Numbered from the stretch's first letter, positions 41,573 through 51,233 are shown. The stretch: 64,000 bases of DNA from Fretibacterium sp. OH1220_COT-178 (GCF_003860125.1 NZ_RQYL01000009.1:1-64000), one strand, 5' to 3'. The notes: generated by a model from the sequence alone, not told the origin. A program made the numbers and translations.

Positions 41573-43699
41573 ATGAAGCGATTTTCGCCCTTCGCGGGGC
41601 TTTCCGCCCGCGTGGCTTTTTTCCTTTGGCTGGCCTGGGTCGGGGGCTCCATGCTGCTCCCGGCCCGCCCCTTCATGCCGTTTATGGCCGCACTCCCCTT
41701 GGCGGTGCTGCTGGCGTGGCCTCGAGGGAGACGGCGCCTGAAGGCCGTCGCCGGGCTGATGGTGCCTCTGGGGCTGGGGTTCTGGGTGATTCACGGCGGG
41801 GCCTTCGCCTCCTGGGTCGGCGGCCCCGCCGTGGGGGTGCCGGGGAGGGCCCTTTGGGCGTTCGGACTGTGGCTGCGCATCCTCTCCGTCGTCTCGGCCA
41901 GCCAGGTCTGGATGGAGTGCGTGCCGGTGCGCGTGCTGGTGCGGGAGCTCCTCTCGGGACCGTTGCCCGTGGGGATCGCCTTTCTGCTGGCGAGCCCGCT
42001 TCTGCTGGCCGAACAGATCCGGGCGCGCCTGACCCTGATCCGTGAGGCCCAGCTGGCCCGCGGCGTGCCGCTTCGCGGAGGCCTGCGCGAGCGGCTCTCC
42101 TCCCTGAGCGCCCTGATCTTTCCCCTGGTCCTGGGCCTTTTGAACGACCTTCCCGCCCGAAGCGCGGCGCTGGATATGAAGGCGTTCAAGCTCCGTCCCT
42201 ACCGCAGCAGTCTTTACGGGCCCCCCAGGGACCGCCCCTCCGCGTCCGACGGGGGGAGCGGCGGCGCGGCTCCGGGCGGGCCGGCCGTGGAAATCCGCGG
42301 CGGGGCCTTTTCGCCTCCGGGGGGCGGCGAGCCCCTGCTGAGGATCCCCCGATTCCGTCTCGGGCCCGGGGCCTGGGCGCTGATCCAGGGAGGAAACGGC
42401 AGCGGAAAGTCGACCCTGGCCATGATTTTGTCCGGCGGCGTGCCCGAACACCGGCCGGGCGGGCTGGAGGGGGATTTTTTCGTCTCGGGCGAGCCGGTCC
42501 GTTCCCGAAGTTCCCTCCATTGGTCGCCCCGCGTCCAGTTCGTCCAGCAGGATCCCCGGATCTGCTTTTCGGGATGCACGTTCACCGTCGGGGAGGAGGT
42601 CGCCTTCGGCCCGGAGAACCTCGCGCTTTGCCGGCCGGAGATCCGGGAGAGGGTCGAGGAGGCCCTTGCCGTGGCCGGGATCGCGCATCTTGAGGATCGT
42701 CTGCTGGTGCATCTCTCGGGGGGCGAGGCGCAAAAGGTCCTCCTGGCCGCCGCCCTGGCCATGCGCCCGCGGCTCCTGCTCCTCGACGAGGCGTTCAGCC
42801 GGGTCCGGGCCGGGGATATCCCCGTGATCGCCGGTCGGATGCGCGCCTGGGGCGTCAGGCACGGCGTCTCCGTCGTCCTGTTCGAGCGGAAGGGGCTGCC
42901 CATGGTGCCCTTCTGCGACACTTTCGCCCGCCTGGAGGAGGGGCTTCTGCTCTGCGGCTCCGAGGCCGATGCTCGGGCCCTGGCCGAACGGGCGGCGTGC
43001 CCCGCCTCTCCGAGGGATCGGAGCGTCGGGGAGGCGTCGTCCCGGGAGGGGGCGTCCCCCGTGCTGGAGATCCGGGGCGTGCGTTTCGGGTGGGAGGGGG
43101 CGGAGACCCTGCTGCTCGATGGGCTGAACGAGCGTATCGCCGGGGGGGAACGGGTGGCCCTGACCGGGGCCAACGGGGCGGGCAAGTCCACCCTGCTGCG
43201 TCTCTGCGGCGGCCTGCTGACGCCCGCGGAGGGCGATGTCCGCCTGGGCGGCCGGAAGGTCGCGGACATGGATCCCCGGCAGCGGGCGTCCAGGATAGGT
43301 TTTCTCTTCCAGGACCCCGAACGCCAGCTCTTTCGGGCGACGGTCGAGGATGAATTGCTGTTTGCCCTGCGGGACGAGCGCTGTTCGGCGGACGAAAAAC
43401 ACGCCCGGATCGAGGGGGCCCTGAACGTCACGGGGCTGAAGGGCAAGGGAAAAAGTCACCCGTTCGACCTGAACTCCGCCGAGCGCCGGATGGTGGCCCT
43501 GGCCACCCTGTCCGTCCGCAAGCTGGACCTGATTCTGCTCGACGAGCCGACGCGGGAGCTCGACGACCGATGGCTGGACGTGTTTTTGGGGTGGCTCGAG
43601 GTGCAGGACGCGGGCCTTCTGGCCGTCAGCCACGACCTCGATCTGGCCGCGAATCGCTTTGACCGCGTCTGGAGGCTGGAGGAGGGCGTCCTGCGATGA
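41573..43699 (+). CDS. ECF transporter energising module: EcfT, EcfA and EcfA' in one polypeptide
   Basis: The 708-residue protein joins three parts usually encoded separately. Residues 1-205 form the EcfT membrane domain with the coupling helices LIREAQLARGVPLRGGLRER and LLNDLPARSAALDMKAFKLR. The first ATPase has Walker A GGNGSGKST (near 272), Q-loop FVQQDPRICF, signature LSGGEAQKV and Walker B LLLLDEAFSRV. The second has Walker A GANGAGKST (near 531), Q-loop LFQDPERQLFR, a weakened signature LNSAERRMVAL, Walker B LILLDEPT and switch SHD. It is adjacent to the S component, so one operon gives a full transporter. Confidence 0.9.
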   Translation: MKRFSPFAGLSARVAFFLWLAWVGGSMLLPARPFMPFMAALPLAVLLAWPRGRRRLKAVAGLMVPLGLGFWVIHGGAFASWVGGPAVGVPGRALWAFGLWLRILSVVSASQVWMECVPVRVLVRELLSGPLPVGIAFLLASPLLLAEQIRARLTLIREAQLARGVPLRGGLRERLSSLSALIFPLVLGLLNDLPARSAALDMKAFKLRPYRSSLYGPPRDRPSASDGGSGGAAPGGPAVEIRGGAFSPPGGGEPLLRIPRFRLGPGAWALIQGGNGSGKSTLAMILSGGVPEHRPGGLEGDFFVSGEPVRSRSSLHWSPRVQFVQQDPRICFSGCTFTVGEEVAFGPENLALCRPEIRERVEEALAVAGIAHLEDRLLVHLSGGEAQKVLLAAALAMRPRLLLLDEAFSRVRAGDIPVIAGRMRAWGVRHGVSVVLFERKGLPMVPFCDTFARLEEGLLLCGSEADARALAERAACPASPRDRSVGEASSREGASPVLEIRGVRFGWEGAETLLLDGLNERIAGGERVALTGANGAGKSTLLRLCGGLLTPAEGDVRLGGRKVADMDPRQRASRIGFLFQDPERQLFRATVEDELLFALRDERCSADEKHARIEGALNVTGLKGKGKSHPFDLNSAERRMVALATLSVRKLDLILLDEPTRELDDRWLDVFLGWLEVQDAGLLAVSHDLDLAANRFDRVWRLEEGVLR

Positions 43700-43804
43700 G
43701 GTGCGTGCCTGAAGAACGCACCGGTCGGATGGGGGCCGCGTTGGGGGGCCCTCCCTTTCGTGCGGGTTTTTTCGTTTTGAACGAATATTTGGGGGGCGAT
43801 ACGT

Positions 43805-43840
43805 CCACAATAAAAAAGTAACGCTATAATAAAAAAGTCA
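43805..43840 (+). promoter_or_regulatory. AT-rich promoter region before the nucleoside kinase
   Basis: TATAAT at 43825-43830 lies in AATAAAAAAGTAACGCTATAATAAAAAAG-type repeats; the -35 is poor. The 185-base gap also has GGTGCGT/ACGCACC pairing just after the EcfTAA stop. Confidence 0.5.
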
Positions 43841-43884
43841 AACCGTTTTTGTCGGCGGAGCATGATCGTCAGGGGGGTGCCTTC

Positions 43885-45531
43885 ATGGCCTTTACAGTCG
43901 CCATTCGGAACCGGAAAAAATACGTCACCAGCGAGACCCCGATCAACGGACACAACGTTCTGGCGGAGCTGGGGCCGGAATATGGCGGAGACGTCATTGC
44001 ATGGCGGGTCAACAACTATATCCGCCCCTTGGAATGGGTCGTGGAGGATGACGCCGTCGTGGACTTCATCCCGGTGTCCTCGCCCGATGGCCTGCGGATC
44101 TATCGGCGTTCCCTGGACTTCCTCCTGGTCATCGCCTGCGGCAAGGTCCTCGGGCGCAAGGCCATTTTGAGGCATTCCATAGGGGAGGGGCACTACTGGG
44201 AGTTCGAGGACGGAGCGGTCACGCAGGCCGACGTCTACAAGCTGCATGCGGCGATGAGCGAGATGGTGCGCCAGGACATTCCCATCTGCCGGAAGAGCCT
44301 GCCGATCGACAAGGCCAGGCGCATCTTCGAGGAACAGGGGGAGCCGGAGATTGCGGAGCTGTTCGTCAGGGCCAATATGGACCCCGTCGAGGTCTACCGC
44401 TGCGGCGAGCGTTTCGGCTATTTCTGCGGTACCATGGCCCCCTCGACGGGGCTGCTCAAAACCTTCGACATCGTCCTCTTCGCGCACGGGATGGTGCTTC
44501 AGTTCCCCACGGCGGATTCGCCCGGCGGGATTCCGCCGTTTTGTGCCGAGCCCTCGCTGGGCAACGTCTTTATCGAGTACGCGCACTGGCTGAAGGTGCT
44601 GAACCTGAACTACCTCAGCAGCCTCCATCGGTGCGTGGCGGACGGCAAGGTCCAGGAGCTGGTCCTGATCTCCGAGGCCTTCTATTCTCAGCGTCTGAGC
44701 CGGATTGCCGAGGAGATCGCCTCGCGCCCCGGCCTCAAGGTGGTCACCATTGCGGGGCCCTCGGGATCGGGCAAGACGACCTTCTCCGAACGCCTCAAAA
44801 TCCAGCTCATCGTCTGCGGCAAGAACCCCGTCACCCTGCCGATGGACAATTATTTCGTGAACCGGACCCAGACTCCCCGCGACGAGAACGGCGAGTACGA
44901 CTACGAGCGCCTGGATGCCCTGGACCTGGATTTGCTGGAGGACAACCTGACGCACATCCTCGCGGGCGAGGAGGTCGTCACGCCGCGCTTCGACTTCATC
45001 AAGGGCGAGAAGCAGCCGGGCAAGGTCGTCAGGCTGGGGCCCTCGGACATCCTCATCATGGAGGGGATCCACGGCCTGAACGACCGCATCGTGTCCATGC
45101 TGCCCGAGGGGTCCCGCTACGGCGTCTTCGTCTCGCCGCTCACGGGCATCTGCATCGATCCCCACAACCGTACGAGTACGGGGGACAATCGGCTGCTGCG
45201 CCGCATCGTCCGGGACTACCGCACGCGGGGCAAGTCCGCACAGGTGACCCTCGAGATCTATCCCAAGGTCATGCGGGGCTCGATGCGCTACATCTTCCCC
45301 TACCAGAGCCGGGCGGACGTCATATTCAACTCCTCCCTGCCCTACGAGCTCGGGGTGCTGAAGAGCTACGTCGAGCCGCTGCTGCACACGGTGGACGATC
45401 GTTCCGAGGTGTTCTCCGAGGCTCTGCGGCTGCTCAACATCCTTCGCTTCGTGCCTTCCGTCCACGTGGACGGGATCCCCAACAACTCGGTGATACGGGA
45501 GTTCATCGGCGGCAGCTGTCTGGACGTGTGA
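43885..45531 (+). CDS. Nucleoside kinase with N-terminal TGS/ThrRS-like domains (uridine-kinase family)
   Basis: 548 residues. The first ~65 form a TGS-like module (VAIRNRKKYVTSETPINGHN), followed by a ThrRS second-additional-type domain with HSIGEGHYWEFEDG. The C-terminal kinase has Walker A IAGPSGSGKTTFSERL (near 290), DNYFVNRTQTPRDENGEYDYE, the DFI segment and ILIMEGIHGLND (Walker B). It phosphorylates a nucleoside, perhaps cytidine, uridine or guanosine and inosine as in Thermotoga-like homologues. ATG 43885 was taken because AGGGGGG precedes it; a longer reading from 43849 is less supported. Purine permease downstream fits salvage. Confidence 0.87.
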   Translation: MAFTVAIRNRKKYVTSETPINGHNVLAELGPEYGGDVIAWRVNNYIRPLEWVVEDDAVVDFIPVSSPDGLRIYRRSLDFLLVIACGKVLGRKAILRHSIGEGHYWEFEDGAVTQADVYKLHAAMSEMVRQDIPICRKSLPIDKARRIFEEQGEPEIAELFVRANMDPVEVYRCGERFGYFCGTMAPSTGLLKTFDIVLFAHGMVLQFPTADSPGGIPPFCAEPSLGNVFIEYAHWLKVLNLNYLSSLHRCVADGKVQELVLISEAFYSQRLSRIAEEIASRPGLKVVTIAGPSGSGKTTFSERLKIQLIVCGKNPVTLPMDNYFVNRTQTPRDENGEYDYERLDALDLDLLEDNLTHILAGEEVVTPRFDFIKGEKQPGKVVRLGPSDILIMEGIHGLNDRIVSMLPEGSRYGVFVSPLTGICIDPHNRTSTGDNRLLRRIVRDYRTRGKSAQVTLEIYPKVMRGSMRYIFPYQSRADVIFNSSLPYELGVLKSYVEPLLHTVDDRSEVFSEALRLLNILRFVPSVHVDGIPNNSVIREFIGGSCLDV

Positions 45532-45676
45532 GGCGCCGGAGGCGTGAAATCCGTTCCGCGGCGGTCATACCGCGGATGTTCCGAGGACGTGCCATAGATG
45601 CGTTGAGGGATCGGGGGAGAGGGGTGCGCGGTCGACGCTCCCCCTGGGGTGAGTGTGAGGGAAAGGAGTGTCCTGC

Positions 45677-46978
45677 ATGTCGTTTCTGGAACGTCAGTTC
45701 AAGATCACTGCTGTGGGCAGCTCGGTCAAGACCGAGATTCTGTCCGGGATAACCACGTTCGTCACCATGTCCTACATCATCTTCGTCAATCCGGGCATCC
45801 TGTCCAAGACCGGTATGGACTTCAATGCCCTGGTCGTGGCGACCTGCGCCTCGGCTGCCTTGGCGACATTCCTCATGGCGTTCCTGGCCAACTATCCGAT
45901 CGGCCTTGCGCCCGGCATGGGGCTCAACGCGTTCTTCGCCTTCTCCGTGGTCCTGGGGATGCAGATCGACTGGCGTGTGGCCCTGACCGCGGTCTTCGTC
46001 GAGGGCGTGATCTTCATCCTGCTGACCCTGACCAGGCTGCGCGAGATGGTGGTCAATACCATCCCGAAGTCGCTCAAGATCGGCATCTCCGGCGGCATAG
46101 GGCTCTTCATCGCCTTCATCGGTCTTCAGGGGGCGGGGATCGTCGTCAAAAACGATGCGACTCTGGTCTCCCTCGGCCATCTGAAGGGCAACCTGCCCGC
46201 GCTGCTGGCCCTGCTCGGCCTGCTGCTGATGGCGGTGCTCCATGCCTACAGGGTGACGGGGGCCCTCCTGATCGGGATCCTGGCGGTGACGGCCGCAGCC
46301 GTCGGGCTGGATCTCGTGCCCCTTCCGGAGTCCTTCGTGTCGCACCCGCCGTCGATCGCCCCGATCTTCGGACAGCTCGACTTCTCCATGCTGGGCCAGC
46401 CCAATTTCTGGATCGTCGTGTTCACCTTCTTCTTCGTCGACTTCTTCGATACGGTCGGGACTCTGGTGGGCGTCTGCAACCGCAGCGGGCTCCTGGACGA
46501 GAAGGGGAACCTGCCCAACGCGCGGGGCGCACTGCTGGCCGATGCGATCGGCACGACGGCCGGCGCCCTTCTGGGAACTTCGACCGTCACCTCCTATGTC
46601 GAGAGCGCCAGCGGCATCGCCCAGGGCGGCCGCACGGGGCTCAGCGCCCTGGTTACGGGCGTACTCTTCCTGGTCGCGCTGTTCTTCACGCCGATCGTGG
46701 GGATCGTCCCCCCCTATGCGACCGCTCCGGCCCTGATCCTCGTCGGGGTCTACATGATCATGGGGATTCGCGACCTGAACTTCGACGAGTGGACGGAGCT
46801 CGTTCCGGCCCTCCTGGGCTTTATCCTGATGCCCCTGTCCTACAGCATCGCCATCGGAATCGAGTTCGCCATCGTCTCCTACGTCCTGATCAAGCTGCTG
46901 AGCGGCAAGTCGAAGGACGTGAGCTGGCTCATGGCCGTCCTGGCCGTCATCTTCATCCTCAAGGAAGCCCTGTATTAG
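45677..46978 (+). CDS. AzgA/PbuG-type purine (hypoxanthine/guanine/adenine) permease
   Basis: 433 residues, 12-14 helices. Motifs are ILSGITTFVTMSYIIFVNPGI, given here in part as ITTFVTMSYIIFVNPGI, GLAPGMGLNAFFAF, FFFVDFFDTVGTLVG and TSTVTSYVESASGIAQGGRTG. All are standard for the NCS2/AzgA family. AAAGGAG is eight bases from the ATG at 45677; a GTG nine bases earlier overlaps that site. The 145-base gap upstream holds only GC-rich sequence. It imports purine bases for salvage. Confidence 0.95.
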   Translation: MSFLERQFKITAVGSSVKTEILSGITTFVTMSYIIFVNPGILSKTGMDFNALVVATCASAALATFLMAFLANYPIGLAPGMGLNAFFAFSVVLGMQIDWRVALTAVFVEGVIFILLTLTRLREMVVNTIPKSLKIGISGGIGLFIAFIGLQGAGIVVKNDATLVSLGHLKGNLPALLALLGLLLMAVLHAYRVTGALLIGILAVTAAAVGLDLVPLPESFVSHPPSIAPIFGQLDFSMLGQPNFWIVVFTFFFVDFFDTVGTLVGVCNRSGLLDEKGNLPNARGALLADAIGTTAGALLGTSTVTSYVESASGIAQGGRTGLSALVTGVLFLVALFFTPIVGIVPPYATAPALILVGVYMIMGIRDLNFDEWTELVPALLGFILMPLSYSIAIGIEFAIVSYVLIKLLSGKSKDVSWLMAVLAVIFILKEALY

Positions 46979-46991
46979 ACGAGACTCGACG

Positions 46992-47033
46992 GCCCCGTCC
47001 CGGAACTGCCTTCCGGGACGGGGCTTCCTTTTT
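46992..47033 (+). terminator. Rho-independent terminator
   Basis: GCCCCGTCCCGGAA pairs perfectly with TTCCGGGACGGGGC around a five-base loop, then TTCCTTTTT. It lies 13 bases past the permease stop. Confidence 0.95.
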
Positions 47034-47144
47034 CGGGAGGATCGGAGCTTCCCTTAATCCGGGTCCCGTTGTATGCTTTAGGAGAAAACCATTGCCGGGG
47101 AGGGCGCCCTCTCCGGGAGGACACAAGGGAGTTGGAGAAAGCCC

Positions 47145-48620
47145 GTGCGAGACCACAGAGTTTCTGGCGTCCGTTTCTCGTCGCTGTCGGATTTCCTGAT
47201 CCGAACCGCGGGGGAGGACCATGAATTTCTTCCGGAGGAGGACCTGGGCCGCTTTCCCGTGGTCTGCTGCGGCATGGCCAATGGGGCTGGCGGGTGGATT
47301 CTCCTGGGCGCGGCGTGGGGTGAGGACGAGCCCGAGGTGCTGGGGCTGGACGATCCCGTCGGTATGGAGCGGCGCCTGAGGGCGCTCCTGGCCGGGGAAC
47401 GCAGGATCAGCGCGGACACCGTGGGAGCCTTTTCCATCGTCGGCGAGGCGGGAACTACCCTTATGGCCGTCCGGGTGGAGCCGGCGGAGTGGCATCGTCG
47501 CCCCGTCTGCGTGGGGGGCGACTACACCCGTGGGGTCTACCGCCGTATCGAGGGCGTGGACGTCGCCTCCGGCCTGAGGGCCCGTTTTCGCCTTGCCCTG
47601 GATGCCCTGGAGCGCCTGCGCAGCGACGGGGTCGTGCCGGGGCTGGCCGCTTCGGACCTTCACGAGGAGAGCTCCGCCTCGTTTAGGGAGGCGGTAGTCG
47701 CCCGGCGTCCGGAGTGGGGTGCTCTGTCGGAGGAGGCCTTTCTGTCCCGAACCCTGGTCCTGAGCGACGGGGGGATCACTCGGGCCGGCCATCTCCTGCT
47801 GGGGAAAAAAAGCACGCGGGTGCGGGCCCTGTTCCGGGACGCTTCGGGGAATGAGGACATCTTCGAGGTCCGCAACCTCTGGAGGGCCTATGCGGATCTG
47901 TTGCCCCGGTTCTGCGAGGGGCTCTCGGCCGCCTGTGCCGCGGCGTTTCGGGAGTGCTTCGTCAACGCGCTGGTCCACGCCGAGCACGACGAGGGCGCCG
48001 TTCGGTTGACGGGATGCGGCGACAGGGTACGCATCGAGAATCCCGGCCTTTCCCGGGCCTTTTCCCAGGGGGAGAGCCTCTGCCGGAACGTCCGACTGAT
48101 GCGCATGTTCCGGCTGGCGGGTGCGGCCGCCGGAGAGGGGAAAGGCCTTGCTGCCGTTCGCGCCTATCAGCCCGGTTTCGAGCTGCACCAGGACCCGCTG
48201 GAGCTCGCGACGGCCGCGGAGCTCCGGCTCGAGCGTCTTCCCGTTCCCGACCCGGCAAGAACCCCGTTGCCGGTGGTCTCCCTTGTGTCGTGCGGCGCTC
48301 CCTCCGTGGAGGAGGCTGTGGCGCGTGAGAGCGCGGCGGTCCCGCCCGTCGCGTCCGCGTCCGATTTTCTGGTCGTTTCGGCGGCCCCGGCGGAGGAAGC
48401 TCCGGACGGGGACGGCAACCCCGGTGGGACGACGCCCGATGCTCCGCCTCCGGAAGATGGCCTCCCTCCGAATCTGGAACCCTCGGCCGGCAGGGCCTTT
48501 GTCTTCGGAAGCGCGGCCCAGGAACTGGAGTTGGCCGTCGCCGAGATCCGACGGCAGTGGATGGAGGCGTTTTCCTCCGGCTCCGCGGAGCCCGGGACCG
48601 AGGGAGGGGGGGCGCCATGA
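47145..48620 (+). CDS. AlbA_2/Schlafen-like ATP- or DNA-binding regulator
   Basis: 491 residues. The first 150 form an AlbA_2-like domain with CCGMANGAGGWILLGA, then DYTRGVYRRIEGVDV. The centre has an HATPase_c_4-like segment, FRECFVNALVHAEHDEGAVR with RVRIENPGLSRAF, and the last 100 residues are a proline-acidic low-complexity linker plus a short helix. Such proteins are usually called putative transcriptional regulators. GTG 47145 was chosen with GGAGTTGGAG upstream. Its stop overlaps the aminotransferase ATG (ATGA). Confidence 0.75.
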   Translation: MRDHRVSGVRFSSLSDFLIRTAGEDHEFLPEEDLGRFPVVCCGMANGAGGWILLGAAWGEDEPEVLGLDDPVGMERRLRALLAGERRISADTVGAFSIVGEAGTTLMAVRVEPAEWHRRPVCVGGDYTRGVYRRIEGVDVASGLRARFRLALDALERLRSDGVVPGLAASDLHEESSASFREAVVARRPEWGALSEEAFLSRTLVLSDGGITRAGHLLLGKKSTRVRALFRDASGNEDIFEVRNLWRAYADLLPRFCEGLSAACAAAFRECFVNALVHAEHDEGAVRLTGCGDRVRIENPGLSRAFSQGESLCRNVRLMRMFRLAGAAAGEGKGLAAVRAYQPGFELHQDPLELATAAELRLERLPVPDPARTPLPVVSLVSCGAPSVEEAVARESAAVPPVASASDFLVVSAAPAEEAPDGDGNPGGTTPDAPPPEDGLPPNLEPSAGRAFVFGSAAQELELAVAEIRRQWMEAFSSGSAEPGTEGGGAP

Positions 48621-49813
48621 CCGAGGGGATGCCGATCGGCTCCCGTATGGCCGGGGCGCTGTCGGTCGGGGGGATACGGGAGATCATGGCTCGGGCAGAG
48701 GCCCTGGAGCGGTCGGGCAGGCACGTCATTCATCTGGAGATCGGCCGTCCCGACTACGACTCCCCCCCCTGCGCCAAGCGCGCTGCGGCGCGGGCTCTGG
48801 AGGAAGGGCGGGTGCATTACACCGAGAATGCGGGCATCCCCGAGCTGCGCCGTGCCATCGCGGAGGACCGCAACCGCCGGTACGGGACCGGTGTGACGGG
48901 GGACGACATTGTCGTGACCGCCGGGGCGACCGAGGCCCTGGCAACGGCGTTCCTGACCCTGCTGGATCCGGGCGACGAGGTGATCGTCCCGACCCCGTTT
49001 TTCCCCGCCTACTCGCTCCAGGCAGCCCTTGCGGGCGGCGTGGTGCGCGAATTGCCGTGCCGTTTCGAGGAGGGGTTTCGCCCGTCGGCGGCGGCGTTGG
49101 AGGCGGCGGTCACGCCGCGCACCAGATTGTTGCTGCTCAACAGTCCGAACAACCCTTCCGGAACGGTCCTGAACCGGTCCGAGCTGGAGGCCGTCGCCGA
49201 CGTGGCGCGCCGCCACGACCTATGGGTGCTCAGCGACGAGTGCTACGAACGGTTTCTTTATGAAGGGGAGCCCCTGACCGTCTCCGCCCTGCCCGATATG
49301 GCGAGGCGAACGGTTGTGGTGAGCGCGGCCTCCAAGACCTTCTCCATGACGGGCTGGCGCGTCGGGTGGCTGGTGCTGCCGCCCGAGGTGCGTCCCTACA
49401 TGAACAAATGCCACCAGCACCTCACCTCCTGTGCCGCGTCCTTCGCCCAGTTCGGCGTGGCCGAGGCCCTGAGGTCCGCCGAGGGGGACGTGCGCCGTAT
49501 GATCGAGGGCTATCGCGAGCGGCGCGACGTCTTTGCGGATGGGCTTGGGCGTGTGGAGGGCGTGGATCTTCATGTTCCCCAGGGGGCGTTTTACGTCCTC
49601 CTCCACGTGGGGCGTCTCACGAAGGCGTGGGGCCTGACGGCCGCAGAGCTGGCGGGGTGGCTGCTGGAGGAGGCGGGGGTGGCCTCCGTCCCGGGCGAGC
49701 CCTTCCGTGCCCCCGGCGACTTCCTCCGTATGGCGTTCTGCCGGCCGGCGGACGAGCTGCGCGAGGCCGCCCGACGGATCGAGCGGGCCGTCCGATCGAG
49801 GGGCGGGCTTTGA
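48617..49813 (+). CDS. PLP-dependent class I/II aminotransferase
   Basis: 398 residues with fold-type I motifs: VHYTENAGIPELRRAIAEDR, TAGATEALATAFLTLLDPGD, LLLNSPNNPSG, DECYERFLY and the Schiff-base Lys in SAASKTFSMTGWRVGW. These suggest an aspartate/alanine-type or aromatic aminotransferase. It overlaps the upstream regulator-like gene by four bases; internal ATGs near 48629 and 48647 cannot be excluded. An amino-acid fermenter would use it for amino-group transfer. Confidence 0.92.
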   Translation: MTEGMPIGSRMAGALSVGGIREIMARAEALERSGRHVIHLEIGRPDYDSPPCAKRAAARALEEGRVHYTENAGIPELRRAIAEDRNRRYGTGVTGDDIVVTAGATEALATAFLTLLDPGDEVIVPTPFFPAYSLQAALAGGVVRELPCRFEEGFRPSAAALEAAVTPRTRLLLLNSPNNPSGTVLNRSELEAVADVARRHDLWVLSDECYERFLYEGEPLTVSALPDMARRTVVVSAASKTFSMTGWRVGWLVLPPEVRPYMNKCHQHLTSCAASFAQFGVAEALRSAEGDVRRMIEGYRERRDVFADGLGRVEGVDLHVPQGAFYVLLHVGRLTKAWGLTAAELAGWLLEEAGVASVPGEPFRAPGDFLRMAFCRPADELREAARRIERAVRSRGGL

Positions 49814-49999
49814 CTCGCCCTTAAGGCCGCCTCCGGCAAGGGACCCGAGGGGGGCGCAGGTAGTTTTGCCTATCGTGCTTTCCGTGAAATATCCCTACGG
49901 CTATTTGATGGGGAACTTTATCATGTTTTCCAGTTTTTGACTTGATTCATGTGTTGGCATATGGACGATAGAATACGGATGCGAAAGGGAGTTTGGGCT

Positions 50000-50506
50000 A
50001 TGAAGAGGACAACGGGATTGGTGCAGGTTCTCGTGGTGTTCGTGCTGTGCCTGGCGGGCATGGCGGGCGCCGCCGATGCGATGGAATACAAGGGGTACAT
50101 CAACAAAACATTCGGCTACAGTCTGGAGTACCCGGATATCTTCTTCGATGGGACTTTTGAGGAGAACGGCAAGGAAGTCGTCATGGAGTCGATCCACAAA
50201 AAGTACCATCTGAAGGTCTGGGGACGCGATCTCAAGAAGAAGGAGAACGCCAAGTCCTTGTTCAAGGCCGTGAAGGCGGACTTGGAGAAGGCCGGGAGCA
50301 CGCCCATCAAGCATTCGGCCGTCTCCGGAAAGAACTCGTTCTCGATCGGCTACACCGATCCGAACGATCCCGATGTGCTGATCGCCCAGTACGGGGTTGT
50401 CAAGGGAAAGCGAGCCGCGATCTTTGTCTTCCGTTATCCTCACGACGAGTATGAGGTCTTCCAGGACATCCTGAAGCACATGGGCAAGACCTTCAAGGTC
50501 TTTTAG
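50000..50506 (+). CDS. Small exported protein of unknown function
   Basis: 168 residues with a signal peptide (TTGLVQVLVVFVLCLAGMAG, cut at ADA). The mature part GYSLEYPDIFFDGTFEEN to YPHDEYEVFQDILKHMGKTF resembles PsbP-like/lipoprotein folds that bind small molecules. A TTGACT-17-TATGGA box (49938-49966) may be its promoter. It is single and ends at a strong terminator. Confidence 0.75.
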   Translation: MKRTTGLVQVLVVFVLCLAGMAGAADAMEYKGYINKTFGYSLEYPDIFFDGTFEENGKEVVMESIHKKYHLKVWGRDLKKKENAKSLFKAVKADLEKAGSTPIKHSAVSGKNSFSIGYTDPNDPDVLIAQYGVVKGKRAAIFVFRYPHDEYEVFQDILKHMGKTFKVF

Positions 50507-50555
50507 CCTTTGCCGGGAGACGCGTTCGACCGACTCGCGCTGAAAAATCACGAGA

Positions 50556-50594
50556 AAAGAGGGGGGCCGTCGCAATCGGCCCCCCTCTTTTTTC
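50556..50594. terminator. Bidirectional terminator
   Basis: AAAGAGGGGGGCCG pairs with CGGCCCCCCTCTTT around seven bases, flanked by A and T runs. It can end both the plus-strand gene at 50506 and the minus-strand exported-protein operon ending at 50662. Confidence 0.92.
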
Positions 50595-50661
50595 GTGCCG
50601 TCCCCGGGCTGCGCATTTCGAAGCGGCCGGTGTTTTTCACGGCAAGGGCGAGCTTTCGCCC

Positions 50662-51108
50662 CTACTCCAATTCGGCCTGGATCTCCTCCAGCAGACGATC
50701 CACGTCCAGCTTTCCCTCCACGCGTTCGAGCCTGAAGGCGAGTCCGTCCCTGTCCTTGTAGTGCAGGCGTCCGTCGCGAAGGGTCAGTGTCTCCGGGAGA
50801 TATTCGTCGGTCTCGGCCTTCCGGGTCACCTTCAGCGAGGCCCCCGCGCCGTCCGGCATCCAGGTTCCGCTGAACCAGGCCCCGAAGACGACGGCCTCGA
50901 ACGTCCCGTCCGCCTCGAGCTGATAATGGGCGCAGAACTTGACCGGGAATCCGTCGAGATGCTCCGTCGTTTCCGGCTGCCCGGGTTCCGTGATGCCGGC
51001 CGAGGCCCAGTGCCCGGAGAGGTCCGAGGCGGCCGCGGGAACGGACAGCACCGCCAGAACGGCAAGAACGGCAAGCGCGGTAAAAAGGGTGTTGTGCCTG
51101 TATTTCAC
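50662..51108 (-). CDS. Exported lipocalin-like protein, unknown function
   Basis: 148 residues starting from GTG after AAAGGAGAG, with signal peptide TLFTALAVLAVLAVLSVPAA. The mature sequence begins SDLSGHWASAGITEP and has beta-rich repeats ending YKDRDGLAFRLERVEG and a short helix, a pattern of lipocalin-like domains. Last gene of the minus-strand run beginning at 56586. Confidence 0.7.
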   Translation of the reverse strand: MKYRHNTLFTALAVLAVLAVLSVPAAASDLSGHWASAGITEPGQPETTEHLDGFPVKFCAHYQLEADGTFEAVVFGAWFSGTWMPDGAGASLKVTRKAETDEYLPETLTLRDGRLHYKDRDGLAFRLERVEGKLDVDRLLEEIQAELE

Positions 51109-51233
51109 GATGCGCTCTCCTTTCGATTAAGGAAATAAATGCGGAAAACCATTCCGCGGGAGGCGCGCCGGGGCGGCTCGATCGGGCTGGGCCGCCCGGC
51201 GACGTTTCGTCCACGAACCGTCCTTGCCGCCGG

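Noticed and set aside
43456-45465. Long minus-strand frame opposite the nucleoside kinase
   Set aside because: Codon-position shadow of a strong plus-strand gene in GC-rich DNA; low-complexity residues and no family motif. The same holds for 41465-43810, 37331-39364, 33148-34554 and 12384-14018.
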